From Salibacterium aidingense DSM 18341 (lineage in GTDB: Bacteria > Bacillota > Bacilli > Bacillales > Marinococcaceae), in NCBI RefSeq assembly GCF_000429685.1, contig NZ_AUCI01000017.1, forward strand, positions 1 through 64,000: a stretch of DNA of 64,000 bases. The letters run 5' to 3'. Positions 33,839 to 42,570 of this stretch are shown here, piece after piece; the first letter of the stretch is position 1; every line of letters starts with the position of its first letter. The notes below the pieces were generated by a model. That model had not been told where the DNA came from. It ran no database searches and worked only from the letters and a program-made list of their open reading frames with translations. Both the position numbers and the translations under genes were made by a program.

Positions 33839-34760
33839 TAGCGGCGCCCCTTCTTCTTGTTATTATGAGAAAGATGGAGGGAATGGAGGAGGCGCAGGCC
33901 CGCCTGACTGGAGGAGAGATCGAGAAAATCACGGCATTCTTCACTCGAAATCGCAGGGCCGAACAGCTGGAGAAAATCCTGAAGCGTCTGTTTGTGAGCG
34001 TCTATGTCCTGACGCCCGCATGTCTGTTAGGTCCACCAGCCTCGTCGGGTGCGTTTCATCGGCAGGGCGCTGCAGGAGGGGCACTGGACTCCTTTTTGAA
34101 TATCCTCTCCTTCATTATATTGGTGGGTTTAGGGTGACATCCTTGAATCAGGCTGGAGGTTATACTTGCGATCCCTGACATCGGAATAGATGAAACGGGG
34201 TGTTGTTTCTCCAGCTCCGAGATATCGAAGGGAAGCTGGGCGGCGTGAATGACTTTCGTAAAGGGAGACGGGGGAGCAATGATGATAGTGGAAGGAAAAC
34301 TAATAGCCACCGTGGTTAAAATGGGCGGAAGCTTCCGGCCCTTCTGCCTGCCCCATTGTTCGAGCTGGAGCTGATGGCGGCTCACCTGCAGCCTCGGGTC
34401 GAGAAAGCCTTCCTCCTCTCCATGAAGCCGCCGGATCATTTGATAACGATCCGCATCGAAAATAAGCGTACCTGCCATGTTTTTTACTTCAATCAGCAAA
34501 ATAAAGAAGGGCGTTAACAGAAGGGTATCGATTTGAAAATAAGTGGAACGGTGGAACAAGCGGAGGTCGTGGAAAATGGGGTAATCGGGGTTAATAAAGG
34601 ATAAGTGGTAATCCAGAGCCTGTTCGCCGCGGTAGCCGGAGGCATATTTGGCGGTTTCCTTTTCGACGGCGGGGCGTTTGGGATGGGCCGGCGGAAGCCT
34701 TCGCTGCAGAATTTGCAGTTTGCGCAGGACCGCGGGTTTGGTGCGGTGCTTTTTTATCAT
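33799..34760 (-). pseudogene. NERD-domain protein, broken in its C-terminal zinc finger
   Basis: The open part (34056-34760, 234 residues) contains the NERD nuclease-related domain (GYRGEQALDYHLSFI, DTLLLTPFFILLIEVKNMAG). After a one-base loss near 34095 the family's zinc-finger tail continues in the next frame (GVQCPSCSALPMKRTRRGWW), then a TAA replaces the expected next Cys, then TCGRQDIDAHKQTLQDF, and LLHSLHLSH, to a stop at 33799. The repaired protein would be about 320 residues, the usual length. Two lesions in one gene argue for real decay rather than sequencing error. Confidence 0.75.
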
Positions 34761-34774
34761 GGCATCCTCTCCTT

Positions 34775-34976
34775 TTTTCTACTATTCGACAATTCAACCG
34801 AACTTCCTTCTTTTTACTCCATTTTCTTCTCATCCCGGGCCTTTTTCTCTTTGTTTCAGCTCATTTATTAATCACCGCTCCGGCTTTACTCCTTATCTCA
34901 GACCATTTATCCATCACCACTCCGAGGTTCCTCCTTGTCCCAGACCATTTATCCGTTCCTCAACGGAAACTTTCAT
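34775..34976. repeat. degenerate 21-nt repeat array B
   Basis: About nine units resembling CTCCTTATCTCAGACCATTTA with a 21-22 base period, between the NERD pseudogene and tagO. All units run the same way. No gene within. Confidence 0.7.
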
Positions 34977-35014
34977 TAAAAAAGCTCCCTGCTGGTGTGT
35001 CAGCAGGGAGCTGG
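34976..35014 (-). terminator. tagO terminator
   Basis: AGCTCCCTGCTG and CAGCAGGGAGCT pair around a short loop; TTTTTT follows on the minus strand. Confidence 0.85.
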
Positions 35015-35018
35015 GTTT

Positions 35019-36074
35019 TTACGGCCGTTTGGGCAGATTGAATTTGTTCATGAGACGCATCATCGGCCGGTACCGGTGGCTGACGAGTCCTACAAATTCT
35101 GCCATTAATTCGATGCCGATGAGAAGGAGCATCATGATCACAAGGGACACCCACAGCGTGGAGATGGTAAACATTACAGCAGACAGGCCGAAGAACAGGC
35201 TTAAAGCATAGATGATCATGACAGTCTGCTTGTGCGAATACCCGAGCCGCAGCAGGCAGTGGTGCAGGTGAGATTTATCCGGTGCGGACAGCGGCTGTTT
35301 GTTTACCACCCGGCGGATGATTGCAAAGAACGTATCGGAAATCGGCACAGCAAGTATAATAACTGGCACGACGAGGGAGAATATGGTTACATTTTTAAAC
35401 CCGAGCAGGGAAATGACCCCGATCATAAAGCCGAGAAACAAAGCCCCGCTGTCTCCCATAAATATCTTGGCCGGATTGAAATTGTGAACAAGAAATCCAA
35501 GAGTCCCGCCAAGAAGCGCAATGCCGAGAGCGACGATGAAAATATCGCCCTGAATGATGGAAAGGACCGAAACGGTGGCAAGGACGATCGAGGAAACACC
35601 CGCGGCCAGACCGTCAAGGCCGTCAATCAGGTTAATCGCATTGGTAATACCAATGATCCAAATCAGGGTCAACGGAATGCTGAACCAGCCTAAATACAAG
35701 CGTCCGTCAAACGGAAGGTTTATGAATTCAATCTGCACGCCTCCGATAATGACAATGACGGCGGCAATAATCTGGCCAAACAGCTTCCACTTTGCGGACA
35801 ATTCCGTCAGATCATCCAGAAATCCGGTGATTATAATGATGGTTCCAGCGGTTAATATATATGGCATATACGCGTTTTCCGGCTGCAGGATGAACAAACC
35901 AGCTAAAAAAGAAATATAAATGGATAATCCGCCCAGGCGCGCCATCGCTCCTTTATGCACTTTTCGGTGATTCGGCTGGTCTGTTGCTCCAATTTTAAAC
36001 GCTAATTTCTTCACAAATGGAGTCAATATCAGCGACAGCAGAAAACAAGTTGTCAGCGCCAGTCCAGTGATCAT
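35019..36074 (-). CDS. tagO: undecaprenyl-phosphate GlcNAc-1-phosphate transferase TagO
   Basis: 351 residues with about eleven membrane helices. MraY/WecA-family signatures: Asp87-Asp88 (FLDDLTELS), NLIDGLDGLAAG (148-159), MGDSGALFLGF (206-216) and HLHH near 270. It catalyses the first membrane step of wall teichoic acid and related polymer synthesis by loading GlcNAc-1-P on the lipid carrier. GGAGG lies before the ATG. Proximity to tagU fits wall polymer assembly. Confidence 0.93.
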   Translation of the reverse strand: MITGLALTTCFLLSLILTPFVKKLAFKIGATDQPNHRKVHKGAMARLGGLSIYISFLAGLFILQPENAYMPYILTAGTIIIITGFLDDLTELSAKWKLFGQIIAAVIVIIGGVQIEFINLPFDGRLYLGWFSIPLTLIWIIGITNAINLIDGLDGLAAGVSSIVLATVSVLSIIQGDIFIVALGIALLGGTLGFLVHNFNPAKIFMGDSGALFLGFMIGVISLLGFKNVTIFSLVVPVIILAVPISDTFFAIIRRVVNKQPLSAPDKSHLHHCLLRLGYSHKQTVMIIYALSLFFGLSAVMFTISTLWVSLVIMMLLLIGIELMAEFVGLVSHRYRPMMRLMNKFNLPKRP

Positions 36075-36089
36075 TTTGAGCCTCCTCCA

Positions 36090-36490
36090 TTACCGTTACC
36101 AATTCGTAGTTGTTTTATGTGTTTATTTATTAAAAAATTCCGGTCGGAATGATGTTTCTCTAATTCTAGTATAAACAGATGTAAAAAAACCGCATTCCAC
36201 CGAATTATATCATAATTTGTACAAAACAGTACCACTTCATATAATTTTACTCATTTTTTTATGAGATTTGCTGTTATGAATCTGCCCTGTTGGTTAGACG
36301 TCGGTTTTTTCTTTAAGGTTTCATCTTTTTTAGGGCTTAAGAAATCTTTTCCGATGTAAAAAAAATTGGTATAATTTTCTCTAGTAAAAGTTTCAATTTA
36401 TTATTACATATTTCCTGTGAAAATGCACTGAAAACTATTAACTTTCTACCATTTTCACAGATTCATGGAAACGAAGGAGGCTTCTTATAC
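36090..36490. other. promoter-containing spacer between tagO and the LytB-like unit
   Basis: AT-rich, with A/T runs typical of UP elements. TATAAT at 36370-36375 is a candidate -10 for the plus-strand pair that follows, giving a leader of about 110 bases. No gene or riboswitch fold recognised. Confidence 0.4.
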
Positions 36491-36492
36491 TT

Positions 36493-36714
36493 ATGAAACG
36501 ATACTTTTTAGCCGGCGCCGCGAGTTCGATTCTGGCCATTGGTGCTATCGTCACTACCCCGGCCATCGCAGCTTCAGAACCGGTGCTGGCCAGTGTGGAC
36601 TGGGTGGTTTCCCAGATTGAACCGCTGGAAGAACGAATCGAAGCACTGGAAGACCGCATTGATGAATTGGAAAACGATGTCGAAGAACTTCAGGAAGCAG
36701 AGAACAATAACTAA
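36493..36714 (+). CDS. small secreted coiled-coil protein
   Basis: 73 residues: signal peptide (about 1-26, cleavage after PAIA) and a C-terminal heptad coil (EERIEALEDRIDELENDVEE). No known domain. GGAGG precedes the ATG. It is followed 35 bases on by the LytB-like gene, so it may be a small partner exported with it, as the small LytA protein is in B. subtilis lytABC; that comparison is by position only. Confidence 0.75.
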   Translation: MKRYFLAGAASSILAIGAIVTTPAIAASEPVLASVDWVVSQIEPLEERIEALEDRIDELENDVEELQEAENNN

Positions 36715-36749
36715 TCAATGAAACTTGTACATAGAAAGGATCCCTTAGT

Positions 36750-38192
36750 ATGTATAAAAAAATGACAGCGGTTCTTCTTTCTGTTCCTCTTGCTGCCTTT
36801 GCCGCTGCCGGAGCCAGCGCGGAAGAACCGCAGGATTTCTACGACGAACCGATGACGATTAAACTGGTTCCGTCTTCTAATTTTAATGCAAACATTCACG
36901 GCTCCTATGAATTGGTCGATCTCGAAAACGGAGAGACGATCGCCATCGATGATGAGATTCAGTTCCGCCACGGAGAAGATGATGTCACCGTCAAGATATC
37001 CGATGATGACAGCGAAATGCATACTTCTGCGGATGGCTTTGCTCTTCAGGAAGACGGTATATCGAGCAATAACTATGTATCTATAAGCTCCGTGCTCCGG
37101 GCAGGAACTTCTTTCCAGACCACAGCGTACCGGGGATCTTTTGTGATTGAACCGGAAGAAGAGCGCAATCCGGGCGGTGCGGAAGATGCGGAAGAACAGA
37201 ACCCGGAAAATGACGATGAGGAAGAAACCGTCGGACGGCTCCAGCTTTTTAATGTACTCGACATGGAAGATTATTTAAAAGGGGTCGTGCCTCATGAGAT
37301 GTCGTCCTCCTGGCCGCTGGAAGCACTGAAGGCTCAGGCGGTGGCAGCACGAAATTACGCCAAAGTAAACATGGACTCCAACGAATTTTTATATGATACC
37401 ACGACCCATCAGGTGTATCACGGCCGTTCCGGGGAAGGCAGCCGCAGCAATCAGGCGGTACGCGAAACGGAAGGGATTTATGCCGAGCATAACGGCAATC
37501 TGATTTATGCGTACTTTCACGCCAGTTCCGGCGGTCATACCGACGACAGCGAAAATGTCTGGTCGAACGAGGTGGCTTATATCCGCGGAGTGGACGACCC
37601 TTATGATACCCACAACGCGAACCCGAATAATGAATGGACCGAAGAAATTGATCGGGATGCCGTAAGTGATGCGGTATTTCCGGACAGTGACTGGGAGCTG
37701 TCCAATTTGGAAGTCTTGGAAAAAAGTGAAGCCGGCCGTGTTCAGCAGCTGCGGGCTACCGGGGTAAATGAGGACACCGGGGAAACCCAGGAGAAAATCA
37801 TCCCCGACGGCTCGTCAGCGGACTCGATCCGCTGGGCGCTCGGCTCTACCCTGAAAAGTACGATGTTTGATCTTTCGAAAGAAGACAGCAGCAGCGTCAC
37901 GGTGAAAACAGCGGATGGTTCGGAAGAAAGCTATGATTCGGCAATGGGAATGGACATGCGTCAGGCCGACGGCTCCGATGAAGTCATCGCCTATGACAAT
38001 CTCGCCGTGCGGACAACGTCAGGCGTCGAATACCTCTCCACCGCCGCCACCGCGTATCAGTTTACCGGCAGCGGCTGGGGCCACGGTCTCGGCATGAGCC
38101 AGTGGGGCGCCTATGAGATGGCGCGCCAAGGTATGAACTACCGCGATATTCTTACCCATTATTACACCAACATTACTATCGTCGAACGATAG
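36750..38192 (+). CDS. secreted SpoIID/LytB-domain protein
   Basis: 480 residues. Signal peptide (about 1-24), an N-terminal wall-binding-like part (about 30-125), an acidic linker (about 133-160) and the SpoIID/LytB domain starting VLDMEDYLKGVVPHEMSSSW, with AVAARNYA, HASSGGHTDDSENVW and the closing GWGHGLGMSQWGAYEMA. Related proteins are glycan-strand hydrolases (SpoIID) or amidase enhancers (LytB). As it is not in a sporulation context a vegetative LytB-like role is more likely. AAAGGA precedes the ATG. Confidence 0.85.
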   Translation: MYKKMTAVLLSVPLAAFAAAGASAEEPQDFYDEPMTIKLVPSSNFNANIHGSYELVDLENGETIAIDDEIQFRHGEDDVTVKISDDDSEMHTSADGFALQEDGISSNNYVSISSVLRAGTSFQTTAYRGSFVIEPEEERNPGGAEDAEEQNPENDDEEETVGRLQLFNVLDMEDYLKGVVPHEMSSSWPLEALKAQAVAARNYAKVNMDSNEFLYDTTTHQVYHGRSGEGSRSNQAVRETEGIYAEHNGNLIYAYFHASSGGHTDDSENVWSNEVAYIRGVDDPYDTHNANPNNEWTEEIDRDAVSDAVFPDSDWELSNLEVLEKSEAGRVQQLRATGVNEDTGETQEKIIPDGSSADSIRWALGSTLKSTMFDLSKEDSSSVTVKTADGSEESYDSAMGMDMRQADGSDEVIAYDNLAVRTTSGVEYLSTAATAYQFTGSGWGHGLGMSQWGAYEMARQGMNYRDILTHYYTNITIVER

Positions 38193-38202
38193 AATCCTAG
38201 AA

Positions 38203-38236
38203 GGAACCCTGGTGCTCGCGAGCACCGGGGTTTTTT
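38203..38236 (+). terminator. terminator after the LytB-like gene
   Basis: ACCCTGGTGCTC and GAGCACCGGGGT form a near-perfect stem followed by TTTTTT. Confidence 0.9.
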
Positions 38237-38281
38237 AGGAAGGAAGGGTGTAAAATTCTGATATATAAATTAGGCATGAAA

Positions 38282-38353
38282 TTACTGCTGCAATATCTGA
38301 ATAAGGTTGCCGCATGTATCGTCGAAGACTGCTATTGTGACTCTCCAATTCAT
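38282..38353 (-). pseudogene. C-terminal scrap of a glyoxalase/VOC-type gene
   Basis: The minus strand ends VTIAVFDDTCGNLIQILQQ followed by TAA, the usual close of VOC-superfamily proteins (D-x-x-GN-IQ). The upstream part is unreadable in any one frame. Confidence 0.35.
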
Positions 38354-38586
38354 AATAAAGTATAGGCGTTGCCTGTAAAACATGAGCAACTCCGTGGTTG
38401 CATAATAAGCAGGCTGAACGATTATAGAAAAAAAGGGATTAAAAACTTTTAAATTTTTTCTTCATTTGGTTGATAAAGGAGGGAATGTTTCCACTTTTAT
38501 AAGTGTGACTTATTAATAAAGGAAGGCGGACACGGGCCCTTCAAAGAATGTTTTAAATGGAATGGTGAGAAGTCAGCATCCCCCTC

Positions 38587-38796
38587 CCGTGTAAACTCGA
38601 CGATTTCCATGAAGGCATTGAAGTGACGCCGGATTCCTATGAAAAAAGCGCCCCTGCCGGAGGGATAATCAACAGCGTTATTTACCGTTTTGATGAGGAA
38701 GATTTCCCTTCCCAGCCGGTCGAGATACATATCGATGAACCTTTACAGGAGCGGCTGGACCTGGCGTCAGGGAATATTATAATCACCGGACCATAA
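38587..38796 (+). pseudogene. 3' fragment duplicated from the lipoprotein gene at 48.1-48.6 kb
   Basis: About 200 bases closely match 48438-48642 (shared stretch encoding HEGI-VT-DS-EKSAPAGG and ERLDLASGNIIITGP at the end). There is no start region or signal peptide, so it is only a tail. The homology continues past the stop into the repeat array that follows, so gene tail and array moved together. Confidence 0.7.
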
Positions 38797-38819
38797 AGTA
38801 TCCCGTTAGTAATTATAAA

Positions 38820-38962
38820 CAGAAGTTTTCTCCTTACCATCTAGCATTTTCTCATTACGGCAGCTCGTTTCTCCTTGTCCCAGCCGATTTACTCATCAAC
38901 TCAGCTTGTTTTCTCCTTGTCTCGGCTGATTTTCTTATCGTCCCAGCCGCATAACCTATTCC
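38820..38962. repeat. degenerate 21-nt repeat array C
   Basis: Six to seven units such as TTTCTCCTTGTCCCAGCCGA and TTTACTCATCAACTCAGCTTG. It is directly comparable to array F (48655-48800), with the same leading TTTTCTCCTTACCA block. Confidence 0.75.
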
Positions 38963-38965
38963 CCC

Positions 38966-39032
38966 GAGATACTTCCCCTGGATAGATGGCAGGAAGAGTA
39001 ATTGTAAATTTTTCAGCCAATGAAACATGACA
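38966..39032 (-). pseudogene. fragment of the small gene found intact at 42072-42314
   Basis: The minus strand from 39028 reads ATGTTTCATTGGCTGAAAAA and later a CTATCCAGG block, matching the start and an internal part of 42072-42314 with the middle deleted. Confidence 0.5.
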
Positions 39033-39047
39033 ATTCTCGATAGGTTC

Positions 39048-39455
39048 CTAGCATTCACAGTCCACACCGCTGCTCCCGTCGGAAAATGAGGCTGTTTCTG
39101 ATAATGCTGACGTTGGGAAGTCGAGGGTTTTCCAGGCGGCCATTCCTCCATAAAGTTCCTTTGCATCATATCCATTTTCAAGCAGCAGGACAGCAGCTTT
39201 GGAAGCAAGGGTACACCAAGTGTCCCAACAATACACGACAATGGTTTTCTCCTTGGGAAGTTCCGGCATTCTATCTTGTAATTCGTCTAAAGGAATAACC
39301 AGCGCCCCTTCTGCTATCTCGTTTCTGACTGGAGCCGGCCCTACTCTGACATCCACCAGCACATAATTCTCTGGGTTTTCATTTTTAGCCGTACGGTATT
39401 CCATCGGACTCATATTTGCTTCTAGCCTTGCTTTAAAATAATCAAGTCGATTCAT
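39048..39455 (-). CDS. rhodanese-domain sulfurtransferase-like protein
   Basis: 135 residues, a single rhodanese domain: VLVDVRVG at 32-39, active-site Cys76 in VYCWDTWC, and LYGGMAAWK near the end. It transfers or carries sulfane sulfur or acts as a redox relay. Its ATG overlaps the stop of the MarR gene by four bases, so the two are translated together and MarR probably controls it. Confidence 0.85.
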   Translation of the reverse strand: MNRLDYFKARLEANMSPMEYRTAKNENPENYVLVDVRVGPAPVRNEIAEGALVIPLDELQDRMPELPKEKTIVVYCWDTWCTLASKAAVLLLENGYDAKELYGGMAAWKTLDFPTSALSETASFSDGSSGVDCEC

Positions 39456-39889
39456 TCATTTTCTCCCTTCGGAATGGCTGCCCAGACTTTTAATAAAATG
39501 GACTTTAACTCTCTCTGTTCCTTCTCTGTCAGACTTGAAAGGACATCCAATTCGGTTTTTTCAAGCCAGCTGCGTCCAACTTTTAATTTTTCCCGTCCCT
39601 GTTCTGTTGGAGTTAATCCAAAGGATCTCCTGTCCCTTGGATTCCTCGACCGTTGAACACATAGAATACTTTCCAGATAATCAATTTGAGCCACCATGGT
39701 GGTTCGATCAATGTGCAGCGCTTCTCCTACTTGTTTTTGGGAGGAATGAGGATATTCCTCAAGGTACTGAAGAATCCCAAATTGTCTGGCATTCAGTTTT
39801 AAAGGTGCTAGTTTCTCCATAAAGCGTACTTCCATTTCTTCTTCTGCTTTTGCAAGTAAAAAACCATAGGATTCTTGAAGGAACAACAT
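39452..39889 (-). CDS. MarR-family repressor
   Basis: About 145 residues with the winged-helix core (LNARQFGILQYLEEYPHSSQ, GEALHIDRTTMVAQIDYLES, RDRRSFGLTPTEQGRE). MarR proteins sense phenolics, oxidants or sulfur species. The start could be TTG 39898, GTG 39895 or ATG 39889; the last is chosen because the region upstream contains the operator-like repeats. It forms an operon with the rhodanese gene, a pairing seen for sulfide or persulfide responses (inferred). Confidence 0.82.
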   Translation of the reverse strand: MLFLQESYGFLLAKAEEEMEVRFMEKLAPLKLNARQFGILQYLEEYPHSSQKQVGEALHIDRTTMVAQIDYLESILCVQRSRNPRDRRSFGLTPTEQGREKLKVGRSWLEKTELDVLSSLTEKEQRELKSILLKVWAAIPKGENE

Positions 39890-39901
39890 AGACACCAACT
39901 T

Positions 39902-39934
39902 TTAATCAGTTATTTATATAATCAGTTTAACTGA
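39902..39934. promoter_or_regulatory. operator-like repeats upstream of marR
   Basis: TAATCAGTTAT and TAATCAGTTTA are direct repeats; the second extends into CAGTTTAACTG (39923-39933), a perfect palindrome. Such sites are typical for MarR dimers. Autoregulation inferred. Confidence 0.5.
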
Positions 39935-39969
39935 GTATATTCGAAAGTCAATAAATTCCTCTACAGCCT

Positions 39970-39999
39970 AATAAAAAAGACGCACTATTCCACTAGCGC
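39970..39999 (-). terminator. terminator overlapping the ogt stop
   Basis: GGCGCGCTAGT and AGTGCGTC can pair imperfectly, with TTTTTT following on the minus strand. Confidence 0.5.
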
Positions 40000-40518
40000 G
40001 CCTTTGCCCTCTTCCAATTGCAGTAATTTTGTTTTCATTTCGAGTCCTCCTCGATATCCTGTTAACCCGCCGTTTTTGCCAATGACACGATGACAAGGGA
40101 TCGCGATAAGAACAGGGTTGGCACCTATTGCTTTACTAACAGCACGAGTCGCCTCCGGCTTTTGTATATGCTTGGCCACCTCTGAATAAGACATCGTTTG
40201 GCCATATGGAATACTGCTTAATACATGCCAGACGGACCGTTGAAACGTTGTCCCGTGAAGATCAATCGCGAGCTCGAAGCTTGTACGTTGTTTTTCTAAA
40301 TACTGTTTGAATTGGGAAACATAAGGCTTTAATTGGAGATCGTCCTGAAGTAAATCATAGTCAGGAAATTGGCGCTCCGCCCATCTTTCTAATGCATCCA
40401 ATGATTGATTAGGAGATCCCACATAACACAATCCATTACACGTAGCCCCCATATACATTTGCCAGGAGTGATGAGAGAACATGGTCCAATAAACAATTTG
40501 TTTATGACGTTGGCTCAT
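39985..40518 (-). CDS. ogt: methylated-DNA--protein-cysteine methyltransferase
   Basis: 177 residues. Active-site motif IPCHRVIG with Cys142, preceded by the helix-turn-helix segment FQRSVWHVLSSIPYGQTMSY and followed by GYRGGLEMKTKLLQLE. It accepts alkyl groups from O6-alkylguanine in a suicide reaction. It overlaps the adaA gene by 17 bases and is the second gene of the Ada-type alkylation response. Confidence 0.93.
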   Translation of the reverse strand: MSQRHKQIVYWTMFSHHSWQMYMGATCNGLCYVGSPNQSLDALERWAERQFPDYDLLQDDLQLKPYVSQFKQYLEKQRTSFELAIDLHGTTFQRSVWHVLSSIPYGQTMSYSEVAKHIQKPEATRAVSKAIGANPVLIAIPCHRVIGKNGGLTGYRGGLEMKTKLLQLEEGKGALVE

Positions 40519-41095
40519 GCTGGTTCCTCCCCCTGGTAGATTTTCTTTGGCGGTATTCGGTAGGTGTCAGCCCGGTTTTTTGGTGAAATAATGTTGCAAA
40601 ATAAGAAGCATTGGGAATGCCTGCCAAATTAGCAATCTCCCTCACTGTTTTGGCGTTAGAAGAAAGCAGGTTCATGGCTTCAGAAATTCTAATCTGCTGT
40701 GTATAGTCGGAAACCGTCACTCCCTTGATTCGTTTAAAGGTTCGGTGCAGATGATAAGGGCTGCCATGGAAAAGCTCTGCCATCTTTTCAAGGGTCAGGG
40801 ATTCCCTATAGTGCGTATCAATCCAAGTCGCGATCTGCTCAATCCATTCTTCATCTGGAAGTTGAAGATTATCCGGCCTGCAGCGTTTACAGGGACGATA
40901 TTGTTCCAAGAGGGCGTCCTGGGCATTTTTTAAAATTCGTACGTTCTTCTTGTTCGGGACCCTTGATTTACACGAAGGCCTGCAAAATATACCTGTGGTT
41001 TCTACAGCGTAATAAAAAATACCATCAAAAGCAGGATCATTTTCGATAATCGCCTGCCAGATTTCATCATTGATCTCCCTCTTTTCTAATGCCAT
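40502..41095 (-). CDS. adaA: AdaA-type methylphosphotriester transferase and AraC regulator
   Basis: 197 residues from ATG 41095, which follows GGAGGTGATC; the open frame upstream to 41296 has no support. N-terminal Ada zinc domain with Cys38, Cys42, Cys69 and Cys72 (GIFCRPSCKS, YRPCKRCRPD) and a C-terminal AraC domain (about 88-190). Methylation of Cys38 would convert it into an activator of itself and the ogt gene. Matches B. subtilis AdaA in layout. Confidence 0.92.
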   Translation of the reverse strand: MALEKREINDEIWQAIIENDPAFDGIFYYAVETTGIFCRPSCKSRVPNKKNVRILKNAQDALLEQYRPCKRCRPDNLQLPDEEWIEQIATWIDTHYRESLTLEKMAELFHGSPYHLHRTFKRIKGVTVSDYTQQIRISEAMNLLSSNAKTVREIANLAGIPNASYFATLFHQKTGLTPTEYRQRKSTRGRNQHEPTS

Positions 41096-41286
41096 GAGAT
41101 CACCTCCCTGGGCATAGTATACGGCGGATCTCTGTATTTTGTAAGAGTTTGGGAATAGGAGAGCAAGAATACAAAAGAGGGCAGTGCCCCCATATGAAAA
41201 AATAGGCAAGAACACTATCCGCAATCTTCGTATATTTGGGGGGAGTTCAGCTTTTTCCAAACTAAAAAATTCTCTTCTTGCAAGGG

Positions 41287-41652
41287 TTAAATCCACACAT
41301 CATTTTCCGCAGTTTGCTCCGTTTTTTCCTGGCCGGTATTAATCACACCTTTAGGTTCTACAAGCAACATTTTGCATTCTGCTTCTGCATAGGGTTTATG
41401 TTCAACATTCTGGGGAATAACAAACATTTCGCCTTCCTGTAAAATCACTTCTCCCTCACGAAATTCAATGATTAAATGACCTTCTATGACAATAAAGACT
41501 TCATCTGTATCTTCATGCTTATGCCAAACAAAATCCCCCTGTACTTTGACCAATTTAAATTGATAATCATTCATTTCAGCAATTACTTTGGGAGACCATT
41601 GATCTTGAAACTTAGATAATTTCTCCTGTAAATTAATCGGTAAATTCTTCAC
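41287..41652 (-). CDS. cupin-domain protein
   Basis: 121 residues, one cupin barrel with metal-ligand pattern HKHEDTDE (about 44-51) and a second motif around VIPQNVEHKPYA. Substrate unknown. GGGAG precedes the ATG. The next gene downstream on the strand is adaA; the gap of about 190 bases suggests separate transcription. Confidence 0.85.
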   Translation of the reverse strand: MKNLPINLQEKLSKFQDQWSPKVIAEMNDYQFKLVKVQGDFVWHKHEDTDEVFIVIEGHLIIEFREGEVILQEGEMFVIPQNVEHKPYAEAECKMLLVEPKGVINTGQEKTEQTAENDVWI

Positions 41653-41670
41653 TCCCTCTTCCCTTCTTCC

Positions 41671-41859
41671 TTATATAAATGTAATCACAGTATAACAAAC
41701 ATAAAACATCGGCATCGTGAAAAATGTAAAAATTTTTCCTTTATTCCAAAAATAAGCAGATAGGACAACTAACAGTACTGTAAGATTTCCCATCCCAGGC
41801 AGTCGAGGTTTATATCGAAGTGGGACGGCTGAATCTCTCATTAGGAGCGTGACGACCAC
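41671..41859 (-). pseudogene. membrane-protein fragment
   Basis: A 62-codon frame with two hydrophobic segments (NLTVLLVVLSAYFWN, FTMPMFYVCYTVITFI) and no ribosome binding site. It resembles the tail of a larger membrane protein, but I cannot name the family. Confidence 0.3.
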
Positions 41860-41879
41860 TAAAGAATGACAGATCCATT

Positions 41880-42058
41880 TTTTCGGCTGATAAACAAGAG
41901 TTTTTCATTGTCTCAGAGCATTTTCTCATTACGCCAGCCCGTTTCTCCTTGGCTCAGCCAATTTACTTATCAACTCAGCTTGTTTTCTCCTCATCCCGGC
42001 TTTTTTACTTGTTGTCCCAGCTTCATTCCTTATTGCCCCGCCAATTTTTCTGCTTGAG
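41880..42058. repeat. degenerate 21-nt repeat array D
   Basis: About eight units (TTTCTCCTTGGCTCAGCCAA, TTTACTTATCAACTCAGCTTG and relatives) in the same orientation as arrays C, E and F. No gene within. Confidence 0.75.
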
Positions 42059-42071
42059 GCTCAAAATAAGA

Positions 42072-42314
42072 CTAGTCTCTCTGAATGTTTCGGAGAATTT
42101 CTCTTGCTTTGTGTTCCTCTTCTGTTTTCACAGAAAGCTTGGTGACGTTTCTCGTGGAATAGGAAACATCTCCCGTTCCACCAATATCTTTGCCGCACCA
42201 AATGCCTGCTTCCTGCAATGCCTGTTCCACCCGAAACGCTTCGCCTGGATAGATGGTATGAAGAATCACCACCGTCTTTTTTCCGGTGAGAAAATTTTTC
42301 AGCCAATGAAACAT
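42072..42314 (-). CDS. small DUF2007-like protein
   Basis: 80 residues, MFHWLKNFLTGKKTVVILHT, then a compact alpha/beta pattern with GEAFRVEQALQEAGI, as in small proteins related to the GlnB-like DUF2007 family. Function unknown. The nearest binding site (AAGGAG) lies 16 bases upstream, at the end of the preceding tiny gene, suggesting coupled translation. Fragments of a second copy lie at 38966-39032. Confidence 0.6.
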   Translation of the reverse strand: MFHWLKNFLTGKKTVVILHTIYPGEAFRVEQALQEAGIWCGKDIGGTGDVSYSTRNVTKLSVKTEEEHKAREILRNIQRD

Positions 42315-42322
42315 AATTCTAA

Positions 42323-42454
42323 TTATTGCTTCTCCTTTATTTGTTTTAATAATTCAATCATTTTTTCGTTTTGTTCGTTGGCTTTCCTCAGTTTCAGCTC
42401 TATAGAAATAGTAGTAACGATGATGGCTAATAGTCCGGCAAATAGAAAAAACAC
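42323..42454 (-). CDS. 43-residue membrane-anchored coiled protein
   Basis: GTG 42454 with a GGGGGAAG site encodes one membrane helix (FFLFAGLLAIIVTTISIEL) and a charged amphipathic tail (KANEQNEKMIELLKQIKEKQ). It resembles the many tiny single-pass proteins of Bacillaceae. It ends eight bases before the next gene, so the two probably form an operon. Confidence 0.55.
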   Translation of the reverse strand: MFFLFAGLLAIIVTTISIELKLRKANEQNEKMIELLKQIKEKQ

Positions 42455-42570
42455 TTAATTTTCTTCCCCCCAGCTTCTTTTTAATCGATTTTATAATTTT
42501 AATCATTTGTTCCGTTCTTGCAGCTGCCTTTCTCTTAATTAGGGCGTTTAAGGAGGAAATGAGCTTTCCC

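Noticed and set aside
33865-34137. Plus-strand 90-codon frame
   Set aside because: It is antisense to the readable zinc-finger tail of the broken NERD gene and has no family match.
38855-39241. Minus-strand frame with heptad-like AETRRKQ repeats
   Set aside because: It is the 21-nt repeat array read as codons, joined to a shadow of the rhodanese gene.
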